NCBI GenBank assembly: GCA_035048815.1
Contig: JAUCBN010000017.1
Span: forward strand, 11,776,936-11,840,935
Source of the DNA: Abelmoschus esculentus
Lineage: Eukaryota > Streptophyta > Magnoliopsida > Malvales > Malvaceae
Reading direction: 5' to 3'
Length of the DNA: 64,000 nucleotides
In this document: in pieces, positions 46,320 to 58,397 of the stretch
Position numbering within the stretch: the stretch's first letter is position 1
How the letters are laid out: each line of letters begins with the position of its first letter
Notes under the pieces: generated by a model
The model's database searches: none
Told to the model about the DNA's origin: nothing
The model's input: the letters and a program-made list of their open reading frames with translations, nothing else
Program-made: the position numbers and the translations under genes

Positions 46320-47835
46320 GTTGGCTCGATCTTATATTTAAATTGATTATATGACTTAATTATATTGGTTTATTATTATTATTATTAACGTAGTTTACGG
46401 GATCGAGCAAGAGCAACCGTCAACTTATTTGAAAACCAAAAATAAAGACATTATTATTCGAGAATCCTAAAAGCGTTAAAATATCGAGGTGAGTGTAATA
46501 GAGTCATGGGACAAAGCTAGGTGATTTTCCCATTTTATTTCATTGTTATTGATTGACATGTAGCATATTATTGGCAAGGAAATGACATGATACCATATAG
46601 GGTCATGGTAAGCTTTGGTATTCTTTCTTTATTGCATTGATAATGTTAAATCTTTGAATCATCGAAATATTGGTCATTGAACTTATTAAAATGGACCTAA
46701 GGGTCAAAATCATGGACATGGAACATATTGAAATTATCATTGATATTGTTATAAAAACATAATTGTATTGGACTTTAGATTCGAGTGGAAACTGGATACA
46801 ATTGACATTTCATAGGATTCATGAGCTCATTGGTACGGGTGGACTACAATCCTTGGGCTACGACCTACATTTGACGAGGCGGAGGGATGATTTGTATATT
46901 GGTCATTTTGGTGAGGCGGAGGAATTAGACCATTTATTGATTTGACGAGGCGTAGGAGTCTGCGTATCCACTATCCTGATCAATCCAAGGATGTATATTG
47001 ATTTATTGATCTTATTATAATTCATATGAATCATTGGTATAATTTATGAATTAGCATGAAAGCATGTAGAAATGATTGCATCTTATACGTTCATGTTACT
47101 ATGGGCTACCTCACTAGGCAAAGAATGCCTAACACATTCATTTTTCATGTATTTTCAGGTTAAGGTCTTATGGAGGAGCATTGAATCCCTTTTTGAAAGG
47201 TTTTGACAAGTCCACTAGTCAAGGGTATGTAAGTTTAACTATAGATACTCCTAGAATGATGGTAACATGTTTTGTTAAACCATAATTATGTATTTTGATA
47301 TGTTGGTAATGTGTAAGGTATGCATAGATTCGTATTATTGTAAACTAACCTTAATGAGAAATGGTTTAAGTAATTGAATATGCATGCTTTAAGTTAAAGA
47401 GCCTAAAACTAGGAAAAGGGATTTAGAATGACTTAGAAAGGTGATATTTCGTTAAAATGTTCATTATATATTGCTAGTAAAATTTCATAAGGATTGGACT
47501 TCATTTACTAGGTCAAATGGATTAAAAATCAGCTAAAACATGACATTACAGGTTAGGTGTACTAAAACGGATCCATAGTGTTTAGATACAACCAGCTTAA
47601 AATCCTTAAGATATATTTTTAATTAATAAGAAATACCCTTAGATACTTAAATGACATCAAGTTTTAAATTAATCTGAAAAAAATAGGTCTCATTCATGAA
47701 CAAACTAAATAAAGAGTGACTAATCATAAAGACTAATCCAAATTGAACTATCGAAAAATGTGATCGAACCCTGAAACCTATGATCGTAGCATCTTTCGAC
47801 CCGGTTCTCTACTAGGCCGGGAAGGGGGTGTTACA
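46320..47835 (+). mobile_element. Gypsy LTR fragment, 3' part
   Basis: Moderate GC with GACGAGGCGGAGGGATG near 46875, GGGCTACCTCACTAGGCAAAG near 47104 and an end AAGGGGGTGTTACA at 47835. Style and end fit a plant gypsy LTR. The 5' part (TGTAACAC...) is not found and no target duplication is visible. Confidence 0.55.
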
Positions 47836-47842
47836 CCCTATC

Positions 47843-48010
47843 CCTAAATTAATCCAATAATCTTAAATATTCAATATATATACTCTTAAATCTTATAAAC
47901 ACTAATAATTAAAGTGTAAGCATAATCCCTAAACTGATCCAATAATCCTAAATATTCAACTTAAAATATATATCCTTAAATCTTATAAACACTAATAATT
48001 AAAGTGAAAG
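47843..48010. repeat. ~87-bp tandem duplication
   Basis: CCCTAAATTAATCCAATAAT...CTTATAAACACTAATAATTAAAGTG is repeated once with a few changes. Non-coding. Confidence 0.8.
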
Positions 48011-49239
48011 CATAAATCCATTAACCTTGACTATTAATATAAACGGGAAATATAGAAATTACAGAATTTGAAGAAAATATTAAAACAAAAATAGAAATCC
48101 ATTGTCGAGACCTACACAATTACAGTTTTCTTAAGCTAGATCGACCACTCCACGAAGCTTGAGTTCTCCGGTCGTTAGTTCCCAGAATACAATAATAGAT
48201 GACCTCACCAACACGAATGTAGAGATCACGAAATGAACTTTTGCCTTCCTCTATTACTAAAAACTATGCAGTTTTTAGAGTTGAAAAACTTCGATGTATT
48301 AAAAATTGAAAAACTAATTATCATCGATATTTTTCTTTTTAATTTTTTTTAAAAATACTAATCCTAAATTATTTTTTAAAAAAAAATAAATATTTAGCAA
48401 TAACATTACACATATGACATAATATGTTCTTAGATCATTCAATAATTTTAAACTAAGTAAGTGTATATAAATACATCTCACTTCATTTATCTTATCCACG
48501 TGGGATAAATAGTTTTTTTATTTTTTTATTTTAATTACAACCTTCTTACTTTGAACAATAATTTTTCATTAATCACTAAATCATTTTAAGCACAAGAGAT
48601 ATTATTGTAAAAATCTTATAAAATAGAATAGGATCCAACAATTTTATTTCTTGAATTGCATCCTTACTTTTTTCAAATATATCTCAAAATTTTTTATTCC
48701 TCAATGTTTTTCCCAAAAAGGACAACTTCCACCCTTTTTAACCCTTTTCTGTCATGTGATACAAATCGCAGAAAACTTCCGCTTTTTCATTTTAGGGGTT
48801 AATCACTCATTAGGTCGTTATAGGTTTAGGGGCTTAGGTTTTAGGTCATTAAGTTTTACTTTATTTAGATTTTAGCCTTTGAATTTAAATTTCTTTTAGT
48901 TAGATCATCGTCCAAAAATTTATTTAATAATTAAATCATTTATTTTTTTAATTTAATTCGGCAATTCATTAACTTTAATAATTTAATTAATTTGTGAATC
49001 GATTTTTAATTAAAATTATTTTATTTTGAATTAGTTTACGCATTTTGTAACATGTCTCGTCTTTATCATACATTTAATAACATAATTATTTTTTTAGTAG
49101 TTCTATTAATCCTTTTTTGAGTTCAGTTTTTAGACAACAAAAGATTTTAAATATAAACTTTAATAATTTAAATGGTAAAAATTATTTTATTATATTATAA
49201 TATAATAAAATTTTTACGCTATCAAATCATAGATTTTCT
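48011..49239. other. AT-rich intergenic DNA
   Basis: 48050-48300 is less AT-rich (with CTCCGGTCGTTAGTTCCCAG) and may be an LTR fragment; otherwise nothing recognisable. Confidence 0.4.
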
Positions 49240-49684
49240 TAATTATATGAAATATCAAGCTATGTCAATATTTGTTTATATCAGTAATATGTCAGGTTCA
49301 AAATAGGTTGGGTCAATTAACAGGTTGAGTTTAAAATAGATCGAGTAAAATCAAATTTCAAGTTGATTGAGTCAGGTAATATTGTTTATCTGTCAGGTTA
49401 ATCTAGGGTTCATGTTTGTTTCATGAGTACAAGTCGGGTTTTGAATCTATAATAACAAGATCAATTCGGGTTCGAATCATTCTTGATCAGATGTAAGTTG
49501 AGCTTGGTTATTATAATAACAAGTTCAAATTGATTTCGGATCAACAACAATTGATTACTGATCGATTTTAAATTATCATATCTTTGAATAAATTAAATTT
49601 TAACTAAAATAAATTTTAATAAAAATTTTAAATATCGATTTTAAATTATCATATCGATTTTAAATTATCAGTTTTTTATCCCTA
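49240..49684. mobile_element. Right-end fragment (E) of the large hAT family
   Basis: Matches element C at 37590-37991 in the same orientation: GGTTCAAAATAGGT, CAAGTCGGGTTTTG, ACAACAATTGAT, ending TTTTTTATCCCTA. It lies just left of inverted copy D, so two right-type ends face each other. Confidence 0.7.
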
Positions 49685-49829
49685 CTCTTGTAAGAAAAAT
49701 ATTGTACGTTAACTATAGTGTATTTATAGCGGGCTTCCGCTTTTGGGATTTGAAGTACAAAAAAAAATACACTGTAAAGCGAATTTAGAGAATAATTTCA
49801 TATAAAAAATAAACTCGAAGCCGATCTAT

Positions 49830-51682
49830 ATTCGACTGTTGTTAACTCGAACTCGAATTAAACCTGTTACTGTAGTAATCAAACCCGAACTGTATCCGAC
49901 CGAGAATGACCTGACCCGATTTCAACTTGTTACTGTGGACCCGAAACTTAACCTACATCCGACTGAAACGAACTTGAACCCGAGTCTGACCTGACAGATA
50001 ACAAATATTATCCGACTGGATCAACCCGAGACCTGATTTAACTCGACTGTTTTTAACCCGACCTGATAAATGACCCGACTTGTTTTGAACCCGACTTGTT
50101 ATTGACCTGAACTAATATTAACAAGACTTAATATTTACATGACATATAATTAAGTATATCTATAATTTAATAAATTTAAAATATTGGTAAATAAAATTAG
50201 ACTTAAAATATATAATTAGACATGAGAATTAACTTAAGGATTAATATTTAAACTTAGTATTACATATTGATAAATAAAATTAGACCTAAAAAATCGAATC
50301 CCATGCCGCTCTACACATTATTTTACAATTATTTCAATTTGGTTATAATCACTCAAAAATTAAGTTTTAAATTTTATTTTTTTATTCGATTTGGTTCTCA
50401 TTTAATTAAAATCTGATTTTATATTTTAAAATTATTTTAATTTGATCATAGGGAATTAGTTTAGTGATTAAAGAATTGGTCTTAGAAAACTAATTTAATA
50501 ATTTAGACTTAAAGGTTAAAGAACTAATAATATAAATACATTAATTCATAAACAAATTAAATACATATATTAATATATATTAAAATATATTATATAATAT
50601 ATATTATATTACATATAATATATTAATACATAAAATATTATATTTATTAATACATTTAAGTATACACATTATATATATTAAACTATATTATAATCATTAA
50701 ATTAAAAAATATTTATTAAAAAATAATTATAACTATTAAAGTAATGAAAAAAAAATTTTAGTTTAGGAGGAAAACTTTTATTTTTTGATTTGAGGGGGAA
50801 AGTTAACAACAAATCAGAACAAGAGAGGAAAAATTTTTACCTTTTTTTCTTTAGGGGTTAATCATATATACATATAATATAATATAAATATTATATATAT
50901 TATAAGTATATATACGTATATAATATACATAATTTCATATATATATATAAATATAATACATATACATATATTAAATTATTAATACATTAATATATATATT
51001 AATGTACTACTACTAGTCTACTATGCATACATTTAATCATTGTAGTATATATGAATGTACTATATATACATTATACATATATGATATATTAATGTATACA
51101 TGATACATCTAATTACTAATATATAATTATATATATATAATATATATTAATGTATACATCTAATTATCAATATATATTATCTACATACTTATATTAAATT
51201 ATTAATGTATTATATATAATATTATATTTATATATTCTATATTTTCATACTTAGTATAAATTTAATTTTCATGTATAGTATTATTCTATTTTTAAAAATA
51301 GTATTAGTCCATATATAATATTATTCTATATATAGTATATTTTTTATATATAGTATAAATTTTATATATACTATTATTCCATTTATAATATAAATTCTAT
51401 ATGTAGTCTAAATTTCATATTTTCATTTTTGAAATGTATTAATAAGATAATATTTTATTTTAGACATAAAGATAATTTTAACCCTTAACGTTTGTAACTT
51501 TTATTGTTTTGACCCTTATTCTTTTTTTAGGATAAATTTAGCCCTTAACTTATATATTTTTGAGAAATAACTTATTTTTTAACTACCATGATAACTGGAC
51601 CGCTAAAAATCTAACAATGATGACATGTCATATGTATATGATAATATATTTTAAATAACATGACATCTAACTTATCAAATAC

Positions 51683-51713
<31 letters not shown>

Positions 51714-52742
51714 AATTTTATTCTAATATAAAATATAAAACGATTAAAATTAAAATCAAATATTAAAAAATAATTAATTCTAAAATAAAAGGCTACTAAA
51801 ATCCTATCCTAAAAAAATTAATTAATTTAGTAGTGAGGGTTGAGAATATTTAGTAACATTTTATTTTAGAACTAATTAATTATTTAATATTTTATTTTAA
51901 TTTTATATTTTATATTAGAATAAAATATATAATTATATATATTTGATAGGTTAGATGTCATGTTATTTAAAATAATATTATCATATGCATATGACATGTC
52001 ATCATTGTTAGATTTTTAACGGTCCAATTATCATGGTAGTTAATAATTAAGCTATTTGTCAAAAAGATATAGGTTAAGGACTAAATTTATTCAAAAACAG
52101 AATAAGGGCCAAAACGATAAAAATTATAAGCGTTTAGGGTTAAAATTATCTTAATGCTTTTATTTTATTAATGTTTATCTTTTTTAATTTAAATTTTGAT
52201 TCTTTGACTTTGTAGTCCAATATTTATTCCTTATTAATTTTTAATTTTTGTAATTTAGCATGTTTTTTTAAGATAAAGAATAATTATTCATTATATGATA
52301 TTTTTGTTAAGTCTATTGCGTAATATTTATTTTTAATGAGATTCATGCTAGTAAAAGACGTTAGATATTAAATAATTATTTCAAAATAAATGATCAATCA
52401 TTCAACCGAAAGTCTATCGTTTATTTACTTACTTTTACAAAATTAAACTTAATAATTTTAATTATTATGAATTTAAAATCAAAATTAATTCGACATGAAA
52501 CAAAATCGACTTGAAATGAACCCGACCTAAAATGAAACCGAATTGAAATCTACCCGACCTAAAATGAAACTGTTAATTATCCGATTTGGAACTGAATCGT
52601 TTGAACCCGACCTGAAATGGACCTGCACCCGACCCGAATCGAGTCAAATATCAAATCAACTTGAAATGACATGTATTCAATTTTACTCGACCTGACAATA
52701 CCAGACCTAAAACTCATCCGAGTAATTGTTTTTACATCCCTA
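49830..52742. mobile_element. Large non-autonomous hAT element D, inverted copy of C
   Basis: The left part (49850-50130) is the reverse complement of C's right subterminal zone; the right part (52490-52742) ends GTTTTTACATCCCTA and is the reverse complement of C's left zone. The TIR at the left end was not found, so that end is truncated or rearranged. It lacks FB2 and has one copy of the 198-bp segment. It carries the palindromic element at 51464-52157. Confidence 0.82.
51464..52157. mobile_element. 694-bp palindromic MITE with 10-bp TSD
   Basis: Starts GACATAAAGATAATTTTAACCC and ends GGGTTAAAATTATCTTAATGC; the arms are near-perfect inverted copies for about 340 bp (CTACCATGATAACTGGACCG pairs with CGGTCCAATTATCATGGTAG). 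Flanked by TTTTATTTTA at 51454-51463 and 52158-52167; element C shows the unoccupied target. TSD length and G-starting ends suggest a Mutator-like MITE. No coding capacity. Confidence 0.9.
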
Positions 52743-54002
52743 TTTAGCACCAAACTATCTTTATTTTTAGTCCACTAGACATTATATAAATATAATAATA
52801 AAAATCGAGAAAATCATTCTTACAAACTAATTCGTTAACGATTCTATTAGTAAAATATCATAAAAATAAATATAATTATATTAGATCGTTGATTTTTCAT
52901 GATCAAAAGATGTATAATATTAATCTTTAAAAAATATAAAATTGTAACACCCGACCCGGATGTCACAATGGGCCTCCGGCCCGAAACCTGTATTTCAAAA
53001 TTTCGTTTTAAAAGCCCAATAACAAAATCATGTAAGTCCAAAACCAAATACATAGTCCACTTAAATTTAAAACAAGCCCAAAATAATTCAAGTATAACGG
53101 AGCTCCAAAATAAATTACAGACTGTTTTAAAACATTCGACCCAAATAAAATAACAAAGTTACAATACATATAGGGTTCAACATAGTACTAAGCCCACTAC
53201 ATCTAATAACTGTACTCTGACAACACGGTCGATGCTGAAAGTCCAAACCTTGATGGTGCTCCATAAATCCCGCTCCACCTAACCTACGCACGAAAATAGA
53301 TTTTGAACGCTGAGCCACACAAGCTCATTGGATACGCCAAACTCGGCCAACATCATGCATATCAAGCAGTAAGCATGACATATAAATTACATGCATGGTA
53401 TGAAGGTCTAGCATGCTTGCCTAACACATGGCATAAATGAGTGTATACTATCGCACACCGCATATATAGTCATATAAGTCAACACACAAGAGCGAGACCC
53501 ACGTCCATACAGCATCGGGAACCTACACTCAGGATTGAGGCCGCCCTCAAATCCTATGCTCGGAATGTTACATCGGACATCTTCGAACGAGGCCACCCAA
53601 CGTTCGGAAAAGGGTGGAGACCGCTCAACGTTCGGAAAAGGGTGAAGGCCGCCTAACCAACCCTATGCTCGGAATGTTACATCGAACATCTTCGAGTGAG
53701 GCCGCCCAACACTCGGAATAAAAGTCTTCAATCATTACCCGGCATGTTACATCAGATGGCCTTCAACGTGTTGCAACACTTATGGATATCCGGATTTCCA
53801 ACACAAAGGACTCAAACCACACAAACGATCCACCTAGGATCTAACACAATAAGACATATTAATCTTTATCATACTTAAGTCTTTCGGGGTTATGATTATC
53901 AATCTTAGTTTGACAATTAACTTCATAGTTTTTAGATCAGAGTAATTATTTATTAAGATCGCCGAGCCCCAAAACTCTATTCAAATTTAACCAATTTACA
54001 TA

Positions 54003-54310
54003 GGGGTATCGATACCAGTATCGATACCACCTGCCCAAAGTCAAAGTCAACAGAAGAAGGGAGGACTATTCCGAAACATGTATCGATACCAAAAGTTTCT
54101 GGGAACCCTTGGTATCGAAGCATGGTTCGATACCGTTGACCAACCTCAAAAGTCAACAAAAGAAAAGAACCTGTTTCGAAACACGTATCGAAACCGAAAG
54201 TTTCTGGAGACCCCCGGTATCGAAGCATGGTTCGATACCCCTGGGCAACAAGCCAAATTATACTCACTAGTATCGATACCGGTAGTCCGAGTATCGATAC
54301 CCCCTGTACT
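54003..54310. repeat. Cluster of GTATCGATAC palindromes in solo LTR S4
   Basis: GGTATCGATACC, GTATCGAAGCATGGTTCGATACC-type and GTATCGAAACC words, interleaved with AAAGTTTCTGG and AAAGTCAACA. Closely similar in layout to the cluster in solo LTR S2 although that LTR is copia-like. Confidence 0.85.
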
Positions 54311-54517
54311 AAGGACGGTTTTACACTTAGAAATTCTAGATTTTCAACCCCAAACTTAATCTAATCGATCCTAAAGTATTCCTACTCATTATTAATGATG
54401 TTTAGAGTGTTTTAACACCAATTTCCAACTCTTAATCACATTAACACGGGTTTCACCATTAAAGACCCATTTTCAAGCAACCAAGCAAAACAACATACAT
54501 GCATGATTATCTCTACA

Positions 54518-55740
54518 CAGGGTCGTTCCTGAGATTTTGGTGGCCTAAGGGCGAATTAAAATTTTAGGCCCTTAAAATATTTATTAGATAAATAATTTTA
54601 AAAATATATTAAAATAAATTAATTTATTTTTATTATTGTTGATAAATCATTTAAAAATATATCAAAATTTAAATAAAAACATAAATAAATTTTATTGAAC
54701 ATTCAAATAATCACACAAAACAATTTTTACGTGCATTTATAGATACAAAATCACTAATGATAATGTCTACATCAATATGGTCTAACATATTTTTCTCAAT
54801 ACATAAAATAGCTAGACCATTCAGCAGATGCAATTGTCACCGGCATAGTTAGAAGAATTCGATAAGCAATTGAAATATTTGGATAACAATCTACCATTTT
54901 GACAAACTTGAAAATTTCAAGTGCCTACATTAAATCATCCGACAAAATCATCTGCAATACTTTCAGTTCTGAAAAAAGATAACATCATACTGTAAAAATT
55001 ATGAAGTAAAAAGGTATAGAATGATAGTCTTGGAATTTTGTCGTTGAATTTATGCTTCAAATTCAATTGTAATATATCAACAGCAAATCATGTAAACCGC
55101 AATCTCCTTGAATATATGAGTTCTTGTCCTCTTAGAGTATCAAATTAAAATAATAGATAAAATATCTTAATCAAAATGTAAGAATATAACATAAAAAAAA
55201 AAGAGAAAATATAAGAGAAATAGAGATATAAAAAGTAAAATTATTGTAAGGATTTTTTATAGGTGGTGTATTTGAAAATTTTAATCTTATTAAAAAATTA
55301 AAAAAATATTAAATTATTATTAAATTCAAAATGATAACCTAAAAAACTAAAATCTATTAATTTATAAATTAATAAAATATAAAAATAATTAAAAACTTTC
55401 GAACGGTTATATAATTTTTAGTGAACCCAATTTTTTTTAAACTGTTAAACTGTGGCAGCGACAAAAATATATTTTGTGGAACCCACTATATTATATTTTT
55501 TATTTATTTCTTTATTATTTTTTATATTTTTATTTTATATAGAAGTGAGACCCACATTAAATGTTAAAGATTTTAAACCGTTAACAACAGGCAAAATATG
55601 ATTTATTGGGTCCACTTTATATTATATTTATTTATTATTATTAATTTAATTAATATATTTTTATTTTATTAAAAGTGGGGCCCAGGCAATTGGGGGCCCT
55701 AGGCCAGTGCCCTTATTGCCCGGGCCCAGGTACGGGCCTG
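54518..55740. mobile_element. hAT element nested in solo LTR S4 (1223 bp)
   Basis: Ends CAGGGTCGTTCCTGAG and GGGCCCAGGTACGGGCCTG (inverted CAGGCCCGTACCTG), flanked by identical TCTCTACA at 54510-54517 and 55741-55748. The extreme ends extend into GGTGGCCTAAGGG/CCCTAGGCC. Right subterminal zone is GC-rich. Contains a transposase C-terminal remnant on the minus strand. Confidence 0.93.
54705..54960 (-). pseudogene. hAT transposase C-terminal remnant (dimerisation region)
   Basis: Minus strand reads ALEIFKFVKMVDCYPNISIA, YRILLTMPVTIASAE, then in another frame LNGLAILCIEKNMLDHIDVD, IIISDF and NARKNCFV-stop. This is the end of the TTF/ZMYM1-like plant hAT transposase with the hAT dimerisation motif. 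The part that normally joins SAE(R)SFSKLK to the LNGLA segment is deleted, which makes the frame change. The element must be mobilised in trans, if at all. Confidence 0.8.
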
Positions 55741-56409
55741 TCTCTACATGTCATGCACTCTACCATGAATGGATGATGAAGAAGGAGTTGGGAGTACCAA
55801 CCTCTTAGCAAAACAACAGCAAAACGAGTTTCCTCCTCTACCTCAAGCTTTTCCCCCTCCAAAGCTAGTTGATGGCTCACAAGCCTCTTTCTCTACAAGA
55901 GAAGGATGAAGAACGGATTAGACTTACCTTGGGATGATCCTAGAGCTTTAAAATACAAAAAGATTCAGATTTAAAGCTCTTAAAACCCAATCCCGAGCTC
56001 CCCCTAAAACCCTCACTTAAACCCTTCTTCCCACCAAACTAACACCTCTTAAGCTTGAAAGATAGATCCTCAACAGCCCTACAACTTCTTCTCCATCAAG
56101 AAAACGGGATTCTCATCCAAACTCAGCAAGATCTCACCTTTTCACTTCCTTGGGCTTAGATGAAGAAGATGAAAGAAAAGAAAAAGCTCTCTGCTCTTAT
56201 GACTTCATCTCTGCAGAATTATACACCCAAAACCCCTCCATTCAACTTATTTTGGCATTTACCAAAATGCCCTCAGCCCACATCTCACAAGTCCAACAAG
56301 CGAAGGACCCAACAAGCCCAAAACCACACTAACCCGAGCCCAAACCCGAGGCCCAACACAACGGGTTAACCCGACACACTAAACCGAGAATTCGGGTCGT
56401 TACAAAAAT

Positions 56410-56749
56410 TATCATAAATATTGATAAAAATCGTGTGACATAAGATTTAAAAATCATGTCACAAACATAAACAACAAGATCTACGAAAAAATGAATTTAA
56501 AATAAAAAAATCTAATCTAAAACTGAAATTAAAAAAAATCAGATGGCAGCCCGTAGGTCGTATGTAAAGTTTGTGTTTGGGGCATGTAATAAATGTATCT
56601 TCATTTTTAGGATGATTTGTAGGTAAATAATCCATCATGGACCCTACAATTTAATTAACTTCAAAATGAATAGCATATATAGTATATAAATAAATAAAAA
56701 TTATTCTAGGATAACATAAAATAAATATTAATACTTGCAGTGACGATAC
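56410..56749. other. Intergenic DNA
   Basis: No gene or assignable repeat. Confidence 0.5.
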
Positions 56750-57896
56750 TATTAGAAGTATAGATGAAAGAAGATTGTTATTTCGGTTAATTTGTTAATA
56801 GGGTTCCTCCTCTATATAAAGAGAGGTAGTCATTGTATTCAACACACCATAAAATATAAGCATCAAAAGTTCATATTAATATAGTTTAACATGGTATCAG
56901 TAGTTATTTTCGATCTTGGTGTTCTGAGTTCTCCTATATCGCTTCTAGCCATGCTGAATCCTCTTAAACCTGCCAATCTTGCTAGCCTTCCAGTTGCTTC
57001 TTGTTCTGGTTGCACCATGCCTCGTGAACGACTTTACAAGCTGACTAGGAACAACTACGTGTTGTGCAAGGACCTCATATGTGCTGACATATCCAGAATA
57101 CAAGATGCAGTTTCGACTGCTTTCTTTTGTTTGTTTGAAGGCAATAATTTTCGATTCCAAGGATGCATCACAGGCCTAGAGAACCTTCCACAGTTCTTGT
57201 TTAGCAGCATCAAGTTCGACAATTACAGTGATGTATTATTCCTTTACAGTTTTTAAGTTCTGGCTCCTAGCTTCGTCAGGTACGGGAAGAATACCAGAAT
57301 TTTCTTCTTCAATCGACTTTGCCTGATTTTTTGCAGCTTTTGTAGCCTTGGTCAAATTAGAATCCTCGAATCAAAGGTCAAGAATCAATTTAGAATCTTA
57401 TATCTTATTTCTGTTGATCGACGATCAAATTTCTTCAAAAAAATTGATGCTATTTTTTATGATCAAGGAAATTTCGAATGATAAGAAAATTGTAAAAAAG
57501 AACTGGATTAAGAAGAACGGAAGAATGAAGAACAACTTCGATTCTTGGTAAAACCACCAAAAAAAATGTGAGTTAAGAAGAATGAAAGGATGGAGAACAC
57601 CTTCGATTCTTATTGAATCGCTACGAAATACAAGTTTTGGTTTGAAGGAATTCGTTTTTCAATGATCAAGTTCAAGCATCGATATCTTTTATCTTTTGCT
57701 CGAGAATCACCAATCCGAAGAGAATTGAGAAGCTTGAAGAAGTAGGGTGAATATTAGAAGTATAGATGAAAGAAGGTTGTTATTTTGGTTAGTTTGTTAA
57801 TAGGGTTCCTCCTTCCCTATATAAAGAGAGGTAGTCATTGTGATCAACACACCATGAAATATAAGCATCAAAAATTCTTGTTAATATAGTTTAACA
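56750..57896 (+). mobile_element. TRIM-like copia derivative (1147 bp)
   Basis: Two direct terminal repeats (56750-56891, 142 bp; 57752-57896, 145 bp), TATTAGAAGTATAG to AGTTTAACA, each with a TATATAAAGAG box. Directly after the first is TGGTATCAG, the copia primer-binding site, and a purine-rich AGAAGTAGGGTGAA precedes the second. Flanks GATAC/AATAC may be a 4-of-5 duplication. The 860-bp interior starts like a copia Gag (MLNPLKPANL, LTRNNYVL) then becomes unrelated. Confidence 0.85.
56891..57256 (+). pseudogene. Truncated Gag-like frame inside the TRIM-like element
   Basis: 121 codons starting in the primer-binding site. Residues 21-30 (MLNPLKPANL) and 49-58 (RLYKLTRNNY to VL) resemble the start of Retrofit/Ale-type copia Gag (the NNYVLWK motif has Cys where Trp is usual). 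Beyond about residue 60 no similarity is seen. The first 20 codons are probably not translated. Confidence 0.45.
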
Positions 57897-58255
57897 AATA
57901 CTAATTGGGGGTGAGGAGGGGAAATCGTCCCTCGTCCCCGATTTCTTTTTCATTTTGTTTTTTCTATTTATTTTTTTAAAATTGATTTATTTATAAATTA
58001 ATTTCCTATTTTTGAACATTTATGTTTTATCCTCCAAACCTCAAATCTTGTCTATGTTTTTGAATACTCGAGACCGGTAAATCATAAATGTATAAAAGTA
58101 AGGGGACAAATTTATAAAAAAATAATTAAAAAAAATTAAATAAAGAGACAAAAGTAAAAAAAAAAGTTGGGGTGATGAACGATTGGCCTCCCCTCTTTAA
58201 CTTTGTCCCTAGTTTTAATCTTTCTAGAAATATTTTTTTTACAACGGAATAGGAC
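57897..58255. other. Promoter-proximal DNA of the AP2/ERF gene
   Basis: Contains low-complexity A/T runs and GGGGTGAGGAGGGG near 57907. No element was assigned. Confidence 0.5.
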
Positions 58256-58263
58256 TATAAAAG
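58256..58263 (+). promoter_or_regulatory. Putative TATA box of the AP2/ERF gene
   Basis: TATAAAAG, 142 bp before the ATG. A good match to plant TATA consensus; inferred. Confidence 0.55.
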
Positions 58264-58397
58264 CTGGACCATGCATTCGTCTGAGAATGATTGGGGTGAC
58301 AATGTAACCAAACCGTACATTGAGCTTTTGTCTTAGGTCCCATGGCATTGAAAACACACTTTTTAACTTAACAATGTGACAAGCAATTATAAGAAGC

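Larger units (their letters stand above)
52943..56404. mobile_element. Solo LTR S4, Ty3/gypsy-like, with a nested hAT
   Basis: TGTAACACCCGACCCGG to TTCGGGTCGTTACA, flanked by AAAAT (52938-52942 and 56405-56409). Without the nested hAT (54518-55740 plus 8 bp) the LTR is about 2.23 kb. 53570-53760 holds short direct repeats (CTCGGAATGTTACATC, CATCTTCGA). No pol or second LTR. Confidence 0.92.

Noticed and set aside
56150..56369. Two overlapping frames at the end of solo LTR S4
   Set aside because: No domain; inside the LTR and near its end, no supporting context.
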